A stretch of DNA of 17,924 nucleotides from DASYCK01 sp036500205. Lineage in GTDB: Bacteria > Myxococcota_A > Polyangia > Fen-1088. The notes under the pieces were generated by a model. That model made no database searches, had not been told where the DNA came from, and saw only the letters and a list, made by a program, of their open reading frames with translations. Positions 1 to 9,601 of the stretch are shown piece after piece; the stretch's first letter is position 1; each line of letters starts with the position of its first letter. Made by a program: the position numbers and the translations under genes. The stretch covers positions 1 through 17,924 of the forward strand of contig DASYCK010000031.1 of assembly GCA_036500205.1 (NCBI GenBank), written 5' to 3'.

Positions 1-593
1 TGCAGTGGCTCCGCATCGATCGCTACTTCAGCGGGCCGGTCGACGACCCGGAGATGGTGACCCAGCCGCTCGCCTGCGTGCAGTGCGAGACCGCCCCCTG
101 TGAATACGTCTGCCCGGTCAACGCCACCGTCCACAGCGACGAGGGCTTGAACGAGATGGTCTACAACCGCTGCATCGGCACCCGCTACTGCAGCAACAAC
201 TGCCCGTACAAGGTGCGGCGCTTCAACTTCCTCGATTACACCGGCGACCTCAGCGCGGCGCGCGAGCTGGCGATGAACCCCGACGTGACCGTCCGCGCCC
301 GCGGCGTCATGGAAAAGTGCACCTATTGCGTCCAGCGCATCGAGCGCAAGCGGATCGCCACCCGCGTCGAGGGGCGCGCGATCGCCGACGGTGAGCTCGA
401 GACCGCTTGCCAGCAGGGGTGCCCGACGCGGGCCATCACCTTCGGGTCGCTCAACGATCCCGCCTCCAAGGTCTCCCAGGCGCATGCCGACACGCGTCGC
501 TACGATCTATTGCACGAGCTCGGCACCCGGCCGCGCACCGCGTATCTCGCGCGCGTGCGCAACCCCAACCCCGATCTGGTGAAGGTGGACTAG
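1..593 (+). CDS. actB: ActB, iron-sulfur subunit of alternative complex III (3' part only)
   Basis: This is the C-terminal 196 residues of ActB, read from base 3; the gene begins outside the window. ActB is the peripheral subunit of alternative complex III, a quinol:electron-acceptor oxidoreductase that replaces the bc1 complex. Its C-terminal ferredoxin-like half carries several Fe-S clusters. The cysteine sets are visible in order: CVQCETAPCEYVCP, then CIGTRYCSNNCP followed by YKVRRFN, then KCTYC and finally CQQGCP. This pattern is shared with NrfC/PsrB-type subunits of molybdopterin oxidoreductases, so the fragment alone could be mistaken for one of those. The following actCDEF genes settle the identity. 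The upstream molybdopterin-like domain that family members carry without cofactor cannot be checked here. The stop lies 3 bases before actC, so the two are co-transcribed. Confidence 0.93.
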   Translation, partial: QWLRIDRYFSGPVDDPEMVTQPLACVQCETAPCEYVCPVNATVHSDEGLNEMVYNRCIGTRYCSNNCPYKVRRFNFLDYTGDLSAARELAMNPDVTVRARGVMEKCTYCVQRIERKRIATRVEGRAIADGELETACQQGCPTRAITFGSLNDPASKVSQAHADTRRYDLLHELGTRPRTAYLARVRNPNPDLVKVD

Positions 594-596
594 GCG

Positions 597-1999
<1,403 letters not shown>

Positions 2000-2000
<1 letters not shown>

Positions 2001-2581
2001 TGTCCCAACACGACGCCCACGAGCACGGGCACGAGGACGCCGGGTTCGTCGCGCGCCGATTCGTGCTAGCCGAGTTCGGCACGCCCGAGGGGCTGGTGAG
2101 CGGCACCCGGAAGGTGCGCGAGGCCGGTTACAAGAGTCTCGACTCGCATTCGCCGATGCCGCTGCACGGGATGGAAGAGGCGCTGGGGCTGGGACGTCCG
2201 CGGATCCCCTTCATCGTCCTCTGCGGCGCGATCGCCGGGGCGTGCATCGCCTACTCGATGATCTACTTCTGCAACGTGATCGACTTCCCGATCAACGTGG
2301 CGAACCGGCCCCTGCATGGACCGCCGGCGAACATCCCGATCACCTTCGAGCTGGCCGTCCTCCTGGCCGCCGGATCGTCGTTCTTCGGCTTCTTCACGCT
2401 GGCCAAGCTCCCCAAGCCCTATCACCCGGTGTTCGAGTCGGAGGACTTCGCGCGCGCGGCGGTCGACGCCTACTTCCTCTCGATCGAGCTGCCGCCCGAT
2501 GGCGATGCGGACAAGGCGTTCGCCGCGGCTCAGGCTGCCGGCGCGCTCTCTGCCGAGCTGGTCACGGAGTCGGAGCGATAA
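2000..2581 (+). CDS. actD: ActD, membrane subunit of alternative complex III (DUF3341 family)
   Basis: A 193-residue protein of the DUF3341 family, the small ActD subunit of alternative complex III. In this family ActD is anchored by two helices and packs beside ActC. Here the N-terminus is rich in His and acidic residues (HDAHEHGHED) and is followed by the conserved soluble part with VLAEFGTPEGLV and LDSHSPMPLHGMEEALG. Two membrane helices follow at about residues 70-92 and 113-134, then the family-typical segment LPKPYHPVFESEDF. The start was chosen at the ATG that overlaps the actC stop (TGATG), preceded by GGGGAG eight bases upstream. A longer reading frame runs back into actC but has no support. 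The end overlaps the actE start (TAATG). Confidence 0.93.
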
Positions 2582-3300
2582 TGAAGGGGAAGAGCCAGAC
2601 ACGCCTCCACACGCTGGCCGTGCTCCAGGCGCTCGCTCTTTGCGCCGGGCTGACTGCCGTGGCGGGCTGCGATGAGAACGTTCTCGACCCGATGGCCGAT
2701 CGACAGCCGAGGTCGACCCGCTACAAGGAGAGCCGCTTCTACGCGGACGGCCTGTCGATGCGCGCGGCACCCGAGGGGACCGTTCCGCGCGAGCGGATCA
2801 CCTTGAACCCGCGGCTCACCACCGGCCGCGATCCGGACGGTCCGATGCAGATGAACGCCGAGCCGCTGCCGAACTACGTGGCGACGATTCCGATTCCGGT
2901 GTCGCGCAAGCTGCTCGAGCTCGGGCGCAAGCGGTTCGACATCACCTGCGCCACCTGCCACGGGCCGCTGGCCGACGGCAAAAGCATCGTGGCGACGCAG
3001 ATGGCGCTGCGTCCGCCGCCCTCGCTGATCGATCCGAAGTACATCGCCAAGCCCGCCGGCTTCATCTTCGAGGTGGCGACCAAGGGCTTCGGCCTGATGG
3101 CTTCCTACGCCGCGGAGCTGACGGTGGAAGAGCGCTGGGCGGTCGTCGCGTATCTGCGCGCGGTGCAGCTCAGCCAGACGACGTCGGTCGGCGCGCTGCC
3201 GCCCGACATCCGGCAGCAGCTGGAGGCATTGCCGGCGGACGTAGGGTCCCCGGCGCCGCCCCCGCCGCCGCAACAGCAACACGAAGAGGAGAAGCGGTGA
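2581..3300 (+). CDS. actE: ActE, mono-haem cytochrome c lipoprotein of alternative complex III
   Basis: A 239-residue lipoprotein cytochrome c, the ActE subunit, thought to pass electrons from the complex towards the terminal oxidase. The N-terminus is a signal peptide ending in the lipobox VAGC, so Cys30 is the likely lipid-modified residue. The single haem motif CATCH is at residues 123-127, and Met173 in GLMASYA is the likely distal ligand. Family features include YADGLSMR and LPNYV before the haem domain. The C-terminal tail is low complexity (six prolines, then QQQ and EEE) and probably disordered. The start overlaps the actD stop and follows GGAG. The last codons overlap the actF GTG. 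It is a separate protein from the haem domain fused to CoxB. Confidence 0.94.
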   Translation: MKGKSQTRLHTLAVLQALALCAGLTAVAGCDENVLDPMADRQPRSTRYKESRFYADGLSMRAAPEGTVPRERITLNPRLTTGRDPDGPMQMNAEPLPNYVATIPIPVSRKLLELGRKRFDITCATCHGPLADGKSIVATQMALRPPPSLIDPKYIAKPAGFIFEVATKGFGLMASYAAELTVEERWAVVAYLRAVQLSQTTSVGALPPDIRQQLEALPADVGSPAPPPPPQQQHEEEKR

Positions 3301-4523
3301 GCGCCGCAACGTCGCACGCAGAGGCGCCCGCCGGTCGGACGCTGGATCTCGCCCCCTTCAAGGGTGGCGGCAGCTGGATCATGGGTGGCGGGCTCGTCGG
3401 GGCCCTCCTCACGATCATCACCATCGTGATGATGGCGACCGGGTCCAAGGACGCCTGCTATTCGTACCTGGCGGCCTTCACTTACTGGGGCGGTATCTCC
3501 TATGCCTCGGTCATCCTGCTGATGATCTTCCACGCGACGCACGCCCGTTGGATCACGGTGCTGCGCCGGCCGCTCGAGGCGATGTCGGCTTCGGTGGCGA
3601 TCTTTCTGGTGCTCTTCATCCCCGTCTTCATCTGGATGAAGCAGATTTATCTCTGGGTCGAGCCGCCCGCGACCCTGGGGCGCGAGGCGCTCAAGCTCAT
3701 CGCCCACAAGGCCGCCTACCTGAACCCCTCGGGCTTCGGCTTGCGCGCGCTGCTCTATTTCGTGTTGGCCATTTTCGTGGCCGAGCGGCTGTTCGCCTGG
3801 TCGCGGAAACAGGATCAGACGGGCGACGTCATGCTGCTGCAGAAGCAGCGCAACCTCTCGGCCGGCGGGCTCCCGTTCATCGCCATGACGATGACCTTCG
3901 CGGCCTTTGACTGGCTGATGAGCCTCACCCCCACGTTCTTCTCGACCATCTTCGGGGTCTACTACTTCGCGGGCAGCTTCGTCTCCGCGCTGTCGCTGCT
4001 GGCCATCATCAGCAAGATGGGGCGCGCGCGCGGCGTGTTCGGCGGCAACATGAACGACGAGCACACGCACAACGTCGGCAAGCTGATGCTGGCCTTCGTC
4101 TGCTTCTGGACCTACATCGCGTTCTCCCAGCTCCTCCTGATCTGGATCGCCGGCCTCCCCGAAGAGACGCCGTTCTACATCACCCGTTTCGCGATGGGGT
4201 GGGTGCCCTTCGGCGTGATTCTGATCGTCGGGAACTTCTTCGTCCCGTTCGGCGCGTTGCTCTCGCGGTCGCTCAAGCGAAGCCCCAAGCAGCTGGCCTA
4301 CGTCGCGGTGTGGATCCTCTTCGTCCACTACATCGACATCCTCTGGCTGGTCATGCCCAGCCTCACCCCGGACGGATACCATCCCCACTGGACCGATTTC
4401 ACGGCCTTCGTCGGCCTGGGGCTCTTGGGAATCTCCTTCGGCGTCTGGAGGCTGCGCGGCAAGCTCCCCGTTCCTGTCAAAGACCCCTACATCACCGAGT
4501 CGATTCGGTACAGGCAGCCTTAG
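3297..4523 (+). CDS. actF: ActF, second large membrane subunit of alternative complex III
   Basis: A 408-residue integral membrane protein with about ten hydrophobic helices, matching ActF, the NrfD-like counterpart of ActC. Recognisable stretches are WIMGGGLVGALLT near the N-terminus, YWGGISYASVILLMIFHATHARW, MTFAAFDWLMSLTPTFFSTIFGVYYFAG in the middle, and VHYIDILWLVMPS near the C-terminus. The start is a GTG overlapping the actE stop (GTGA) with the strong site AGAGGAGAAG just upstream, so translation is very likely coupled to actE. With actB-E it completes the known core of alternative complex III, except for actA, which should lie upstream of the window. The length is normal for the family. 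Confidence 0.94.
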   Translation: MSAATSHAEAPAGRTLDLAPFKGGGSWIMGGGLVGALLTIITIVMMATGSKDACYSYLAAFTYWGGISYASVILLMIFHATHARWITVLRRPLEAMSASVAIFLVLFIPVFIWMKQIYLWVEPPATLGREALKLIAHKAAYLNPSGFGLRALLYFVLAIFVAERLFAWSRKQDQTGDVMLLQKQRNLSAGGLPFIAMTMTFAAFDWLMSLTPTFFSTIFGVYYFAGSFVSALSLLAIISKMGRARGVFGGNMNDEHTHNVGKLMLAFVCFWTYIAFSQLLLIWIAGLPEETPFYITRFAMGWVPFGVILIVGNFFVPFGALLSRSLKRSPKQLAYVAVWILFVHYIDILWLVMPSLTPDGYHPHWTDFTAFVGLGLLGISFGVWRLRGKLPVPVKDPYITESIRYRQP

Positions 4524-4525
4524 TC

Positions 4526-4927
4526 ATGAGCAGCCAAAGCCACGGCAGCGAGAACGCCAATCCCCCCGGACAGGAGTCCGAGGACGCGATCGACTACACG
4601 AAGGTGATCCTCGTGGGGGTGTTCTCGCTGGTTGCCTTCGCGCTGGGCACCGTCTGGGCCGTCGGGATCCTTCATCACGAGACGGCCAAGGCCCACGCCG
4701 CCACGGGCGTGCCACGGACGCCCGAGCTCGGCAAGGCCGAGATCGGCATCGTCGACCAGGTCCTGTTCGAGGGGGATCACCGCCTGGACGTGTGGCGGGC
4801 CGAGCGCGCCGCGCGTCTCAACGGCTACGGCTGGGTCGATCGCAGCAAGGGGATCGTGCATGTCCCCATCGAGCGCGCGCTGGAGCAGGTGGCGAGCGGC
4901 GCGCTTCCCGACGGAGCGCCGAAGTGA
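4526..4927 (+). CDS. Small single-helix membrane protein between actF and SCO
   Basis: A 133-residue protein with no catalytic motif that I can name. The N-terminal 30 or so residues are polar and acidic, one hydrophobic helix lies at about residues 31-52 (VILVGVFSLVAFALGTVWAVG), and a soluble domain of about 80 residues follows. The C-terminal part contains LNGYGWVDRSKGIVHVPIER. From memory this resembles a motif of small proteins often encoded beside SCO and cytochrome oxidase genes, so an accessory role in the complex III or oxidase assembly is plausible but is an inference. It starts 3 bases after the actF stop with a weak ribosome binding site. It ends in a GTGA overlap with the SCO gene, so its translation is tied to that chaperone. 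Confidence 0.85.
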   Translation: MSSQSHGSENANPPGQESEDAIDYTKVILVGVFSLVAFALGTVWAVGILHHETAKAHAATGVPRTPELGKAEIGIVDQVLFEGDHRLDVWRAERAARLNGYGWVDRSKGIVHVPIERALEQVASGALPDGAPK

Positions 4928-5832
4928 AGCACGGGCGCTGCTTCGCTCTCGCCCTGGCGCCGCTGCTGCTGGTCGGCGCCGCCGCGCACGCCGAGCCGCA
5001 GGTGGTCTTCGCCAAGGGGGATGAGACACCGCTGGCGGCGCTGCAGGACATCGACGTCATCGAGCACCTCGGCGAGCGCATCCCCAGCGGCCTGACGTTC
5101 ACCGACGTGACCGGCGCGCCCAAGACCATCGAGAGCCTGCTCGGACAGGGGCGCCCCGTCGTGGTGACGCTTGGCTATCACCGCTGCCCGATGCTCTGCG
5201 GCCTGGTGCTGGACGGGCTGGCCAAGGCGGCGCGCACCATGGGCCTGGCGCTCGGGAAGGACTGGACCGCCGTGGACATCAGCATCGATCCCGGCGAGGA
5301 CCCCAAGCTGCTGCAGCAGAATCAGCACCGCGTCCTCGAGTTGGCCGGTAACGCAGCCAATGGAAAGCCCTCCACGCGCGAGGACTGGCCGTTCTGGGTC
5401 TCGTCGGCCGACGGCGGCGCGGCGGCCCGGCAGCTCGCTGACGCGGTCGGCTTCCGCTACAAGTACGACCCCAAGTCGAAGCAGTTCGCCCACGTGGCGG
5501 TGGCCTTCGTGCTCACGCCCGAGGGGGTGATCTCCCGCTATCTCTACGGCGTCGACTACCCGCCGCGTGACTTCCGCATGGCGCTCGTCGAGGCGAGCGG
5601 CGGGCGGGTCGGGACCTCGCTCGACAAGGTGATCATGTCCTGCTACCGGTACGACGCCGCCAAGCGGCGCTACGCCCCGTTCGTGATGGGCTTCATGCGC
5701 ATCGGGGCCGGGCTGGTGTTCCTCGCCCTGGCCGGTCTCATGACCGTGCTCTGGCGGAAGGAGCTTGCCATGAAGAAGCGTGCTGCGCGCGTCGCGGCGC
5801 CGCCAGCCGCAACGACTGGGAGGACGACGTGA
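4924..5832 (+). CDS. SCO1/SenC family copper chaperone for the CuA site
   Basis: A 302-residue SCO protein with a thioredoxin-like fold that delivers copper to, or reduces, the CuA site of cytochrome oxidase subunit II outside the membrane. A signal peptide (residues 1-23, cleavage after AHA) precedes the domain. The copper ligands are visible: C88 and C92 in the RCPMLC motif (CxxxC) and H190 in KQFAHVAVAF. A C-terminal hydrophobic helix at about 256-277 would anchor the protein, a layout seen in SCO proteins encoded with caa3 oxidases. The start is a GTG overlapping the preceding stop, with GGAG upstream. The longer frame back to 4792 would run through the upstream gene and was not used. It lies directly before its expected client coxB, overlapping that start. 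Confidence 0.92.
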   Translation: MKHGRCFALALAPLLLVGAAAHAEPQVVFAKGDETPLAALQDIDVIEHLGERIPSGLTFTDVTGAPKTIESLLGQGRPVVVTLGYHRCPMLCGLVLDGLAKAARTMGLALGKDWTAVDISIDPGEDPKLLQQNQHRVLELAGNAANGKPSTREDWPFWVSSADGGAAARQLADAVGFRYKYDPKSKQFAHVAVAFVLTPEGVISRYLYGVDYPPRDFRMALVEASGGRVGTSLDKVIMSCYRYDAAKRRYAPFVMGFMRIGAGLVFLALAGLMTVLWRKELAMKKRAARVAAPPAATTGRTT

Positions 5833-6908
5833 GCGGCAATTGGTACTTCGAAGATCTGCTGCGGCGGATCCTCTGGCTCCCGGAGCCGGGCTCGACGTTC
5901 GCGCCGCGGATCGATCACCTTCACTTCTTCGTCATCACGGTGACGATGATCGCCTCGCTCTTGACGGGCATCCTGGCGGTGGTCTTCCTGTTCAAGTACC
6001 GCGAGCGCCGCAAGAACCAGTCGACGCCGATCGTCGTCCCGAGCGTGAAGTTCGAGATCGTCGTCATTGGCTTGCCGCTGTTCTTCTTCTTGCTCTGGTT
6101 CGTGCAGGGCTATCAGGACTACGTCTGGTATACGACGCCGCCCGAAGACGCGATGGACGTGTACGTGATGGCCAAGAAGTGGATGTGGAAGTTCTCCTAC
6201 GGCGGCGACGGGCCCAACGCCATCGGCACGCTGCACGTGCCCGTCAACCGCCCGGTGCGGCTGCTCATGACCAGCCGCGACGTCATCCACTCGTTCTTCG
6301 TCCCCGACTTCCGCATCAAGCAGGACGTCATCCCGGGTCGCTACACCGAGACCTGGTTCGAGGCGACCAAGCCGGGGCGCTATCAGGTCCTTTGCACGCA
6401 GTACTGCGGTACCTGGCACTCGCAAATGTGGGGCGAGGTCGTGGTCATGGAGGGGTCGGAGTTCGATCAGTGGTTGCTCGATCAGCGCAAGGGCGACCAC
6501 GCCTCGCGCGTCGACTCGGGCGGCGACGACGGACCGGCGTTCCACGGCTCGCTCGTGGAGTACGGCAAGCGGGTGGCCATGGCCCAGGGGTGCGTGAAGT
6601 GCCACTCGCTCGACGGCGAGCCGCACATCGGCCCCACCTGGCTCGACCTCTACGACAAGAAGGAGACCCTCGAAGACGGTTCGACCGTCATCGCCGATGA
6701 GGGCTACCTCACCGATTCGATGATCGACCCGCGCGCGAGGATCGTGAAGGGGTTCAAGCCGGTGATGCCGACCTACAAGGGGCGGCTGGCGGCGCCGGAT
6801 GCGGCCGCGCTGGTCGAATTCATCAAATCTTTGCGCACGCCGGGTCTCGAGGCCGTCCCCTCGAAGGAAGCGATCTATGAGCCAGCCAAACCAGCTCAGC
6901 ACCGATAG
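5829..6908 (+). CDS. coxB: Cytochrome c oxidase subunit II with fused cytochrome c domain (caa3 type)
   Basis: A 359-residue subunit II. Two N-terminal helices (about 31-56 and 76-95) anchor a cupredoxin domain that holds the binuclear CuA centre. The ligands H154 (VIHSFF), C189, C193, H197 and M200 (CTQYCGTWHSQM) are all present. A C-terminal cytochrome c domain carries CVKCH at 255-259 and the likely axial Met313 in VMPTYKG. This fusion defines caa3 oxidases, in which electrons enter the haem c, then CuA, then subunit I. The GTG start overlaps the SCO stop and follows GGGAGG. The 3' end overlaps coxA by 32 bases. All metal ligands are intact, so the protein should be functional. Confidence 0.96.
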   Translation: MSGNWYFEDLLRRILWLPEPGSTFAPRIDHLHFFVITVTMIASLLTGILAVVFLFKYRERRKNQSTPIVVPSVKFEIVVIGLPLFFFLLWFVQGYQDYVWYTTPPEDAMDVYVMAKKWMWKFSYGGDGPNAIGTLHVPVNRPVRLLMTSRDVIHSFFVPDFRIKQDVIPGRYTETWFEATKPGRYQVLCTQYCGTWHSQMWGEVVVMEGSEFDQWLLDQRKGDHASRVDSGGDDGPAFHGSLVEYGKRVAMAQGCVKCHSLDGEPHIGPTWLDLYDKKETLEDGSTVIADEGYLTDSMIDPRARIVKGFKPVMPTYKGRLAAPDAAALVEFIKSLRTPGLEAVPSKEAIYEPAKPAQHR

Positions 6909-8523
6909 CCCGCCGCCGCCGGCGGTGAACTACCTGAACGCCGATCGGGGCGTCTGGTCGTGGCTCACCACCATCGACCACAAGCGGATCGGCGTCATGT
7001 ACCTGGTCTCGGTGCTGTTCACCTTTCTGCTGGGCGGGATCTTCGCCATGGCGCTGCGGCTCGAGCTGCTCACGCCGGGTCCGACCATCATGGGTGCGAA
7101 CACCTACAACCGGATGTTCACGCTCCACGGCGTGACGATGGTCTTTCTCTTCATGATCCCGGCCATCCCAGGTGTGTTCGGCAACTTCATGCTGCCGCTC
7201 ATGCTGGGGGCGAAGGACGTCGCGTTCCCCAAGCTGAACCTTCTGTCGATCTATCTCTATTGGACGGGCGCCTTGCTGGCGCTCTGCGGGATGATCATGG
7301 GCGGGACCGACACCGGTTGGACTCTCTACGCGCCCTACAGCACGACGACGCCGATGACGGTGTTTCCCATCGTGCTGGGAATCTTCGTGCTCGGCTTCTC
7401 GTCCATTCTCACCGGGCTCAACTTCATCGTCACCATCCACACCCTGCGGGCCCCGGGTATGGGGTGGATGCGGCTGCAGCTCTTCGTCTGGGGCATCTAC
7501 GCCACCAGCATCATCCAGGTGCTGGCCACGCCGGTCATCGGCCTCACGGTCATGCTGGTGGGGATCGAGAAGATCGGCCACTTCGGCTTCTTCGACCCGG
7601 CGCGCGGCGGCGATCCGGTGCTGTTCCAGCACATGTTCTGGTTCTACTCGCACCCGGCCGTCTACATCATGGTGTTGCCGTCGATGGCCGTCGTCTCCGA
7701 CGCCATCTCGGCCTACTCACGCAAGAACATCTTCGGTTACAAGGCGATCGCCTACTCGTCGCTGGGGATCGCCTTCGTCGGGTTCTTCGCTTGGGGCCAC
7801 CACATGTTCGTGTCGGGACAGTCGCCGACCGACAACGGCGCCTTCGCGGTCGTCTCCATGCTGGTCGGTGTCTTCACCGCCATCAAGGTGTTCAACTGGG
7901 TGGCCACCCTCTACAAGGGCGCCATCGTCATTTCGGCGCCGATGATCTACATCTGCGGTTTTCTCTTCTTCGTGGTGTTCGGCGGGATGACGGGGATCGC
8001 GGTGGCGACCGTGTCGCTCGACGTTCACTGGCACGACACCTACTTCGTCATCGCCCACTTCCACTTCATCATGGTGGGCGCCGTGATCATGGCGTTCCTC
8101 ATCGCGCTCCACTACTGGTTCCCCAAGATGTTCGGCCGCATGTATCACGAGGGGTGGGCGATGGTCGCGGCCTCCCTCATCGTGCTCGGCTTCAACGCCA
8201 CCTTCATCCCTCAGTTCCTGATGGGGAACGGCGGGATGCCGCGCCGCTATTACATCTACCCGGAGCGATTCCAGTCGCTCAACGTGGCGTCCACGGCGGG
8301 TGCCTCACTGCTGGCCTTCGGCTTCGTCATCATCCTCATCTATCTCATCTATGCGCTGGCTCGGGGCGAGCGCGCCACCGACAACCCGTGGAATTCGCGC
8401 GGCTACGAGTGGATGACCACCTCGCCGCCCCCGAAGCACAACTTCGACGTGACGCCCGTGATCACCCAGGACTCGCACTCGTACCAGAACCCGGGAGAGG
8501 AGGTGGAGCATGTCGTCATCTGA
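6877..8523 (+). CDS. coxA: Cytochrome c oxidase subunit I, A2-type haem-copper oxygen reductase
   Basis: A 548-residue subunit I, the catalytic proton-pumping subunit. The low-spin haem a ligands are H84 (FTLHGVTM) and H396. The CuB ligands are H259, H308 and H309 (WGHHMF), the haem a3 ligand is H394 (AHFHF), and Y263 is the residue cross-linked to H259. The D-channel Asp (D114 in AKDVAFP) and K-channel Lys (K337 in TAIKVFNW) are present. In helix VI the sequence is FYSHPAVY: the channel glutamate of A1 enzymes (HPEVY) is replaced by a Tyr-Ser pair, the mark of the A2 subfamily. The start is the ATG after AAGGAAG; the extended frame to 6799 runs into coxB and has no ribosome binding site support. 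Confidence 0.96.
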   Translation: MSQPNQLSTDSPPPPAVNYLNADRGVWSWLTTIDHKRIGVMYLVSVLFTFLLGGIFAMALRLELLTPGPTIMGANTYNRMFTLHGVTMVFLFMIPAIPGVFGNFMLPLMLGAKDVAFPKLNLLSIYLYWTGALLALCGMIMGGTDTGWTLYAPYSTTTPMTVFPIVLGIFVLGFSSILTGLNFIVTIHTLRAPGMGWMRLQLFVWGIYATSIIQVLATPVIGLTVMLVGIEKIGHFGFFDPARGGDPVLFQHMFWFYSHPAVYIMVLPSMAVVSDAISAYSRKNIFGYKAIAYSSLGIAFVGFFAWGHHMFVSGQSPTDNGAFAVVSMLVGVFTAIKVFNWVATLYKGAIVISAPMIYICGFLFFVVFGGMTGIAVATVSLDVHWHDTYFVIAHFHFIMVGAVIMAFLIALHYWFPKMFGRMYHEGWAMVAASLIVLGFNATFIPQFLMGNGGMPRRYYIYPERFQSLNVASTAGASLLAFGFVIILIYLIYALARGERATDNPWNSRGYEWMTTSPPPKHNFDVTPVITQDSHSYQNPGEEVEHVVI

Positions 8524-9169
8524 CGGCGCGCACGCTGCCCACCCCGGCCCGCGCCTCGCGCACCACTTCGACACGATCGACAAGCAGGACTACGCCGTCC
8601 GCCTGGGGATGTGGCTTTTCCTTGGGACCGAGGTGCTGCTCTTCGCCGGTCTGTTCCTGGGCTACGCCGTCTACCGCCACTTTTACTACGAGGCGTTTCA
8701 CGAGGCCTCGCGACACCTCGATCTGTGGGCTGGTACGACCAACACGCTCGTCCTCATCACCAGCAGCTTGAGCGTCGCGCTCGCCTATCACGCCATCAAG
8801 CAGAACAAGACCAAGCTGTGTGCGGCGCTGTTGATCTTCACGATTGTCTGCGCCGTTGGCTTCTTGGGCATCAAGGCGTACGAGTACCACCACAAGTTCG
8901 TCGAAGGGGCGCTGCCGGGCGACTTCTACCACTTCGAAGAGGTGACCGCGCCTGGCGCGAACATGTTCTACACGATCTACTTCCTCACGACCGGCCTGCA
9001 CGCGTTCCACGTCATCGTCGGGATGTCGGTCCTCATCTGGGTCCTGGCGCGCGTGCTCAAAGGGGAGTTCTCGTCGAACAACTACGTACCGGTCGAGCTG
9101 GGCGGCCTCTACTGGCACCTCGTCGACCTGGTCTGGATCTTCCTCTTTCCGCTCCTCTACCTCATCTAG
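8510..9169 (+). CDS. coxC: Cytochrome c oxidase subunit III
   Basis: A 219-residue subunit III with a polar N-terminus of about 30 residues and roughly five membrane helices, the shorter form usual for bacterial caa3 oxidases rather than the seven-helix mitochondrial form. Diagnostic segments are RLGMWLFLGTEVLLFAGLF in helix 1, GIKAYEYHHKF, TTGLHAFHVIVGM and the C-terminal GLYWHLVDLVWIFLFPLLYL. Subunit III stabilises subunit I and sustains proton uptake into the D channel. The gene overlaps the end of coxA by 14 bases. Its ATG follows one of the best ribosome binding sites in the operon (GAGAGGAGGTGG, 8494-8505). Confidence 0.95.
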   Translation: MSSSDGAHAAHPGPRLAHHFDTIDKQDYAVRLGMWLFLGTEVLLFAGLFLGYAVYRHFYYEAFHEASRHLDLWAGTTNTLVLITSSLSVALAYHAIKQNKTKLCAALLIFTIVCAVGFLGIKAYEYHHKFVEGALPGDFYHFEEVTAPGANMFYTIYFLTTGLHAFHVIVGMSVLIWVLARVLKGEFSSNNYVPVELGGLYWHLVDLVWIFLFPLLYLI

Positions 9170-9187
9170 CGCACCGGAGATTCCATC

Positions 9188-9556
9188 GTGGCCCACGAAC
9201 CAGCCCACACCGAATCCGGAAAAGCCGAGCCCCACGCCCATGGCGCCGGGCGCTACTGGATCGTCTGGCTCATGCTCTGCGCCTTCACGGCGCTGACGGT
9301 CTACACGGGCCACTACCACCCGAACATCTATCTGGCGCTGGCCATCGCGATTGCGAAGGCGACGCTGGTCGTGCTGTTCTTCATGCACATGACCGAGGCG
9401 CCTGGCGCCAACCGGCTGGTCTTCTCGGTCTCCCTGGTGTTCACGGTCGTCATGATGGTCGGCGTGTTCGGCGATCTGCTGACGCGCAACCCCATGTCAC
9501 TGCCGACCGGCTCGGTTCCCTCCGAGGTCCACACGGTCGAGAGCCACGCGCCGTAA
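9188..9556 (+). CDS. coxD: Cytochrome c oxidase subunit IV (small membrane subunit)
   Basis: A 122-residue protein with a His-rich polar N-terminus and three hydrophobic helices, the second containing AKATLVVLFFMHM, the hallmark of bacterial oxidase subunit IV. In this family it is a small structural subunit that aids assembly. The start is a GTG (MAHEPAHTE) preceded by CGGAGA, 18 bases after coxC. This is the last gene of the respiratory operon. The 45 bases to the convergent response regulator gene (9557-9601) show no convincing hairpin plus T-run, so where transcription ends is unclear. Confidence 0.9.
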   Translation: MAHEPAHTESGKAEPHAHGAGRYWIVWLMLCAFTALTVYTGHYHPNIYLALAIAIAKATLVVLFFMHMTEAPGANRLVFSVSLVFTVVMMVGVFGDLLTRNPMSLPTGSVPSEVHTVESHAP

Positions 9557-9601
9557 CGGTGGTCCGGCACGGCGGGCTGTGGGGCGTAGGCTGGCGCGCC
9601 G

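Noticed and set aside
54..593. Free-standing ferredoxin-type gene starting at the ATG at 54
   Set aside because: The frame is open to the window edge with family-like sequence (QWLRIDRYF) before that Met, so this is the tail of a longer actB gene.
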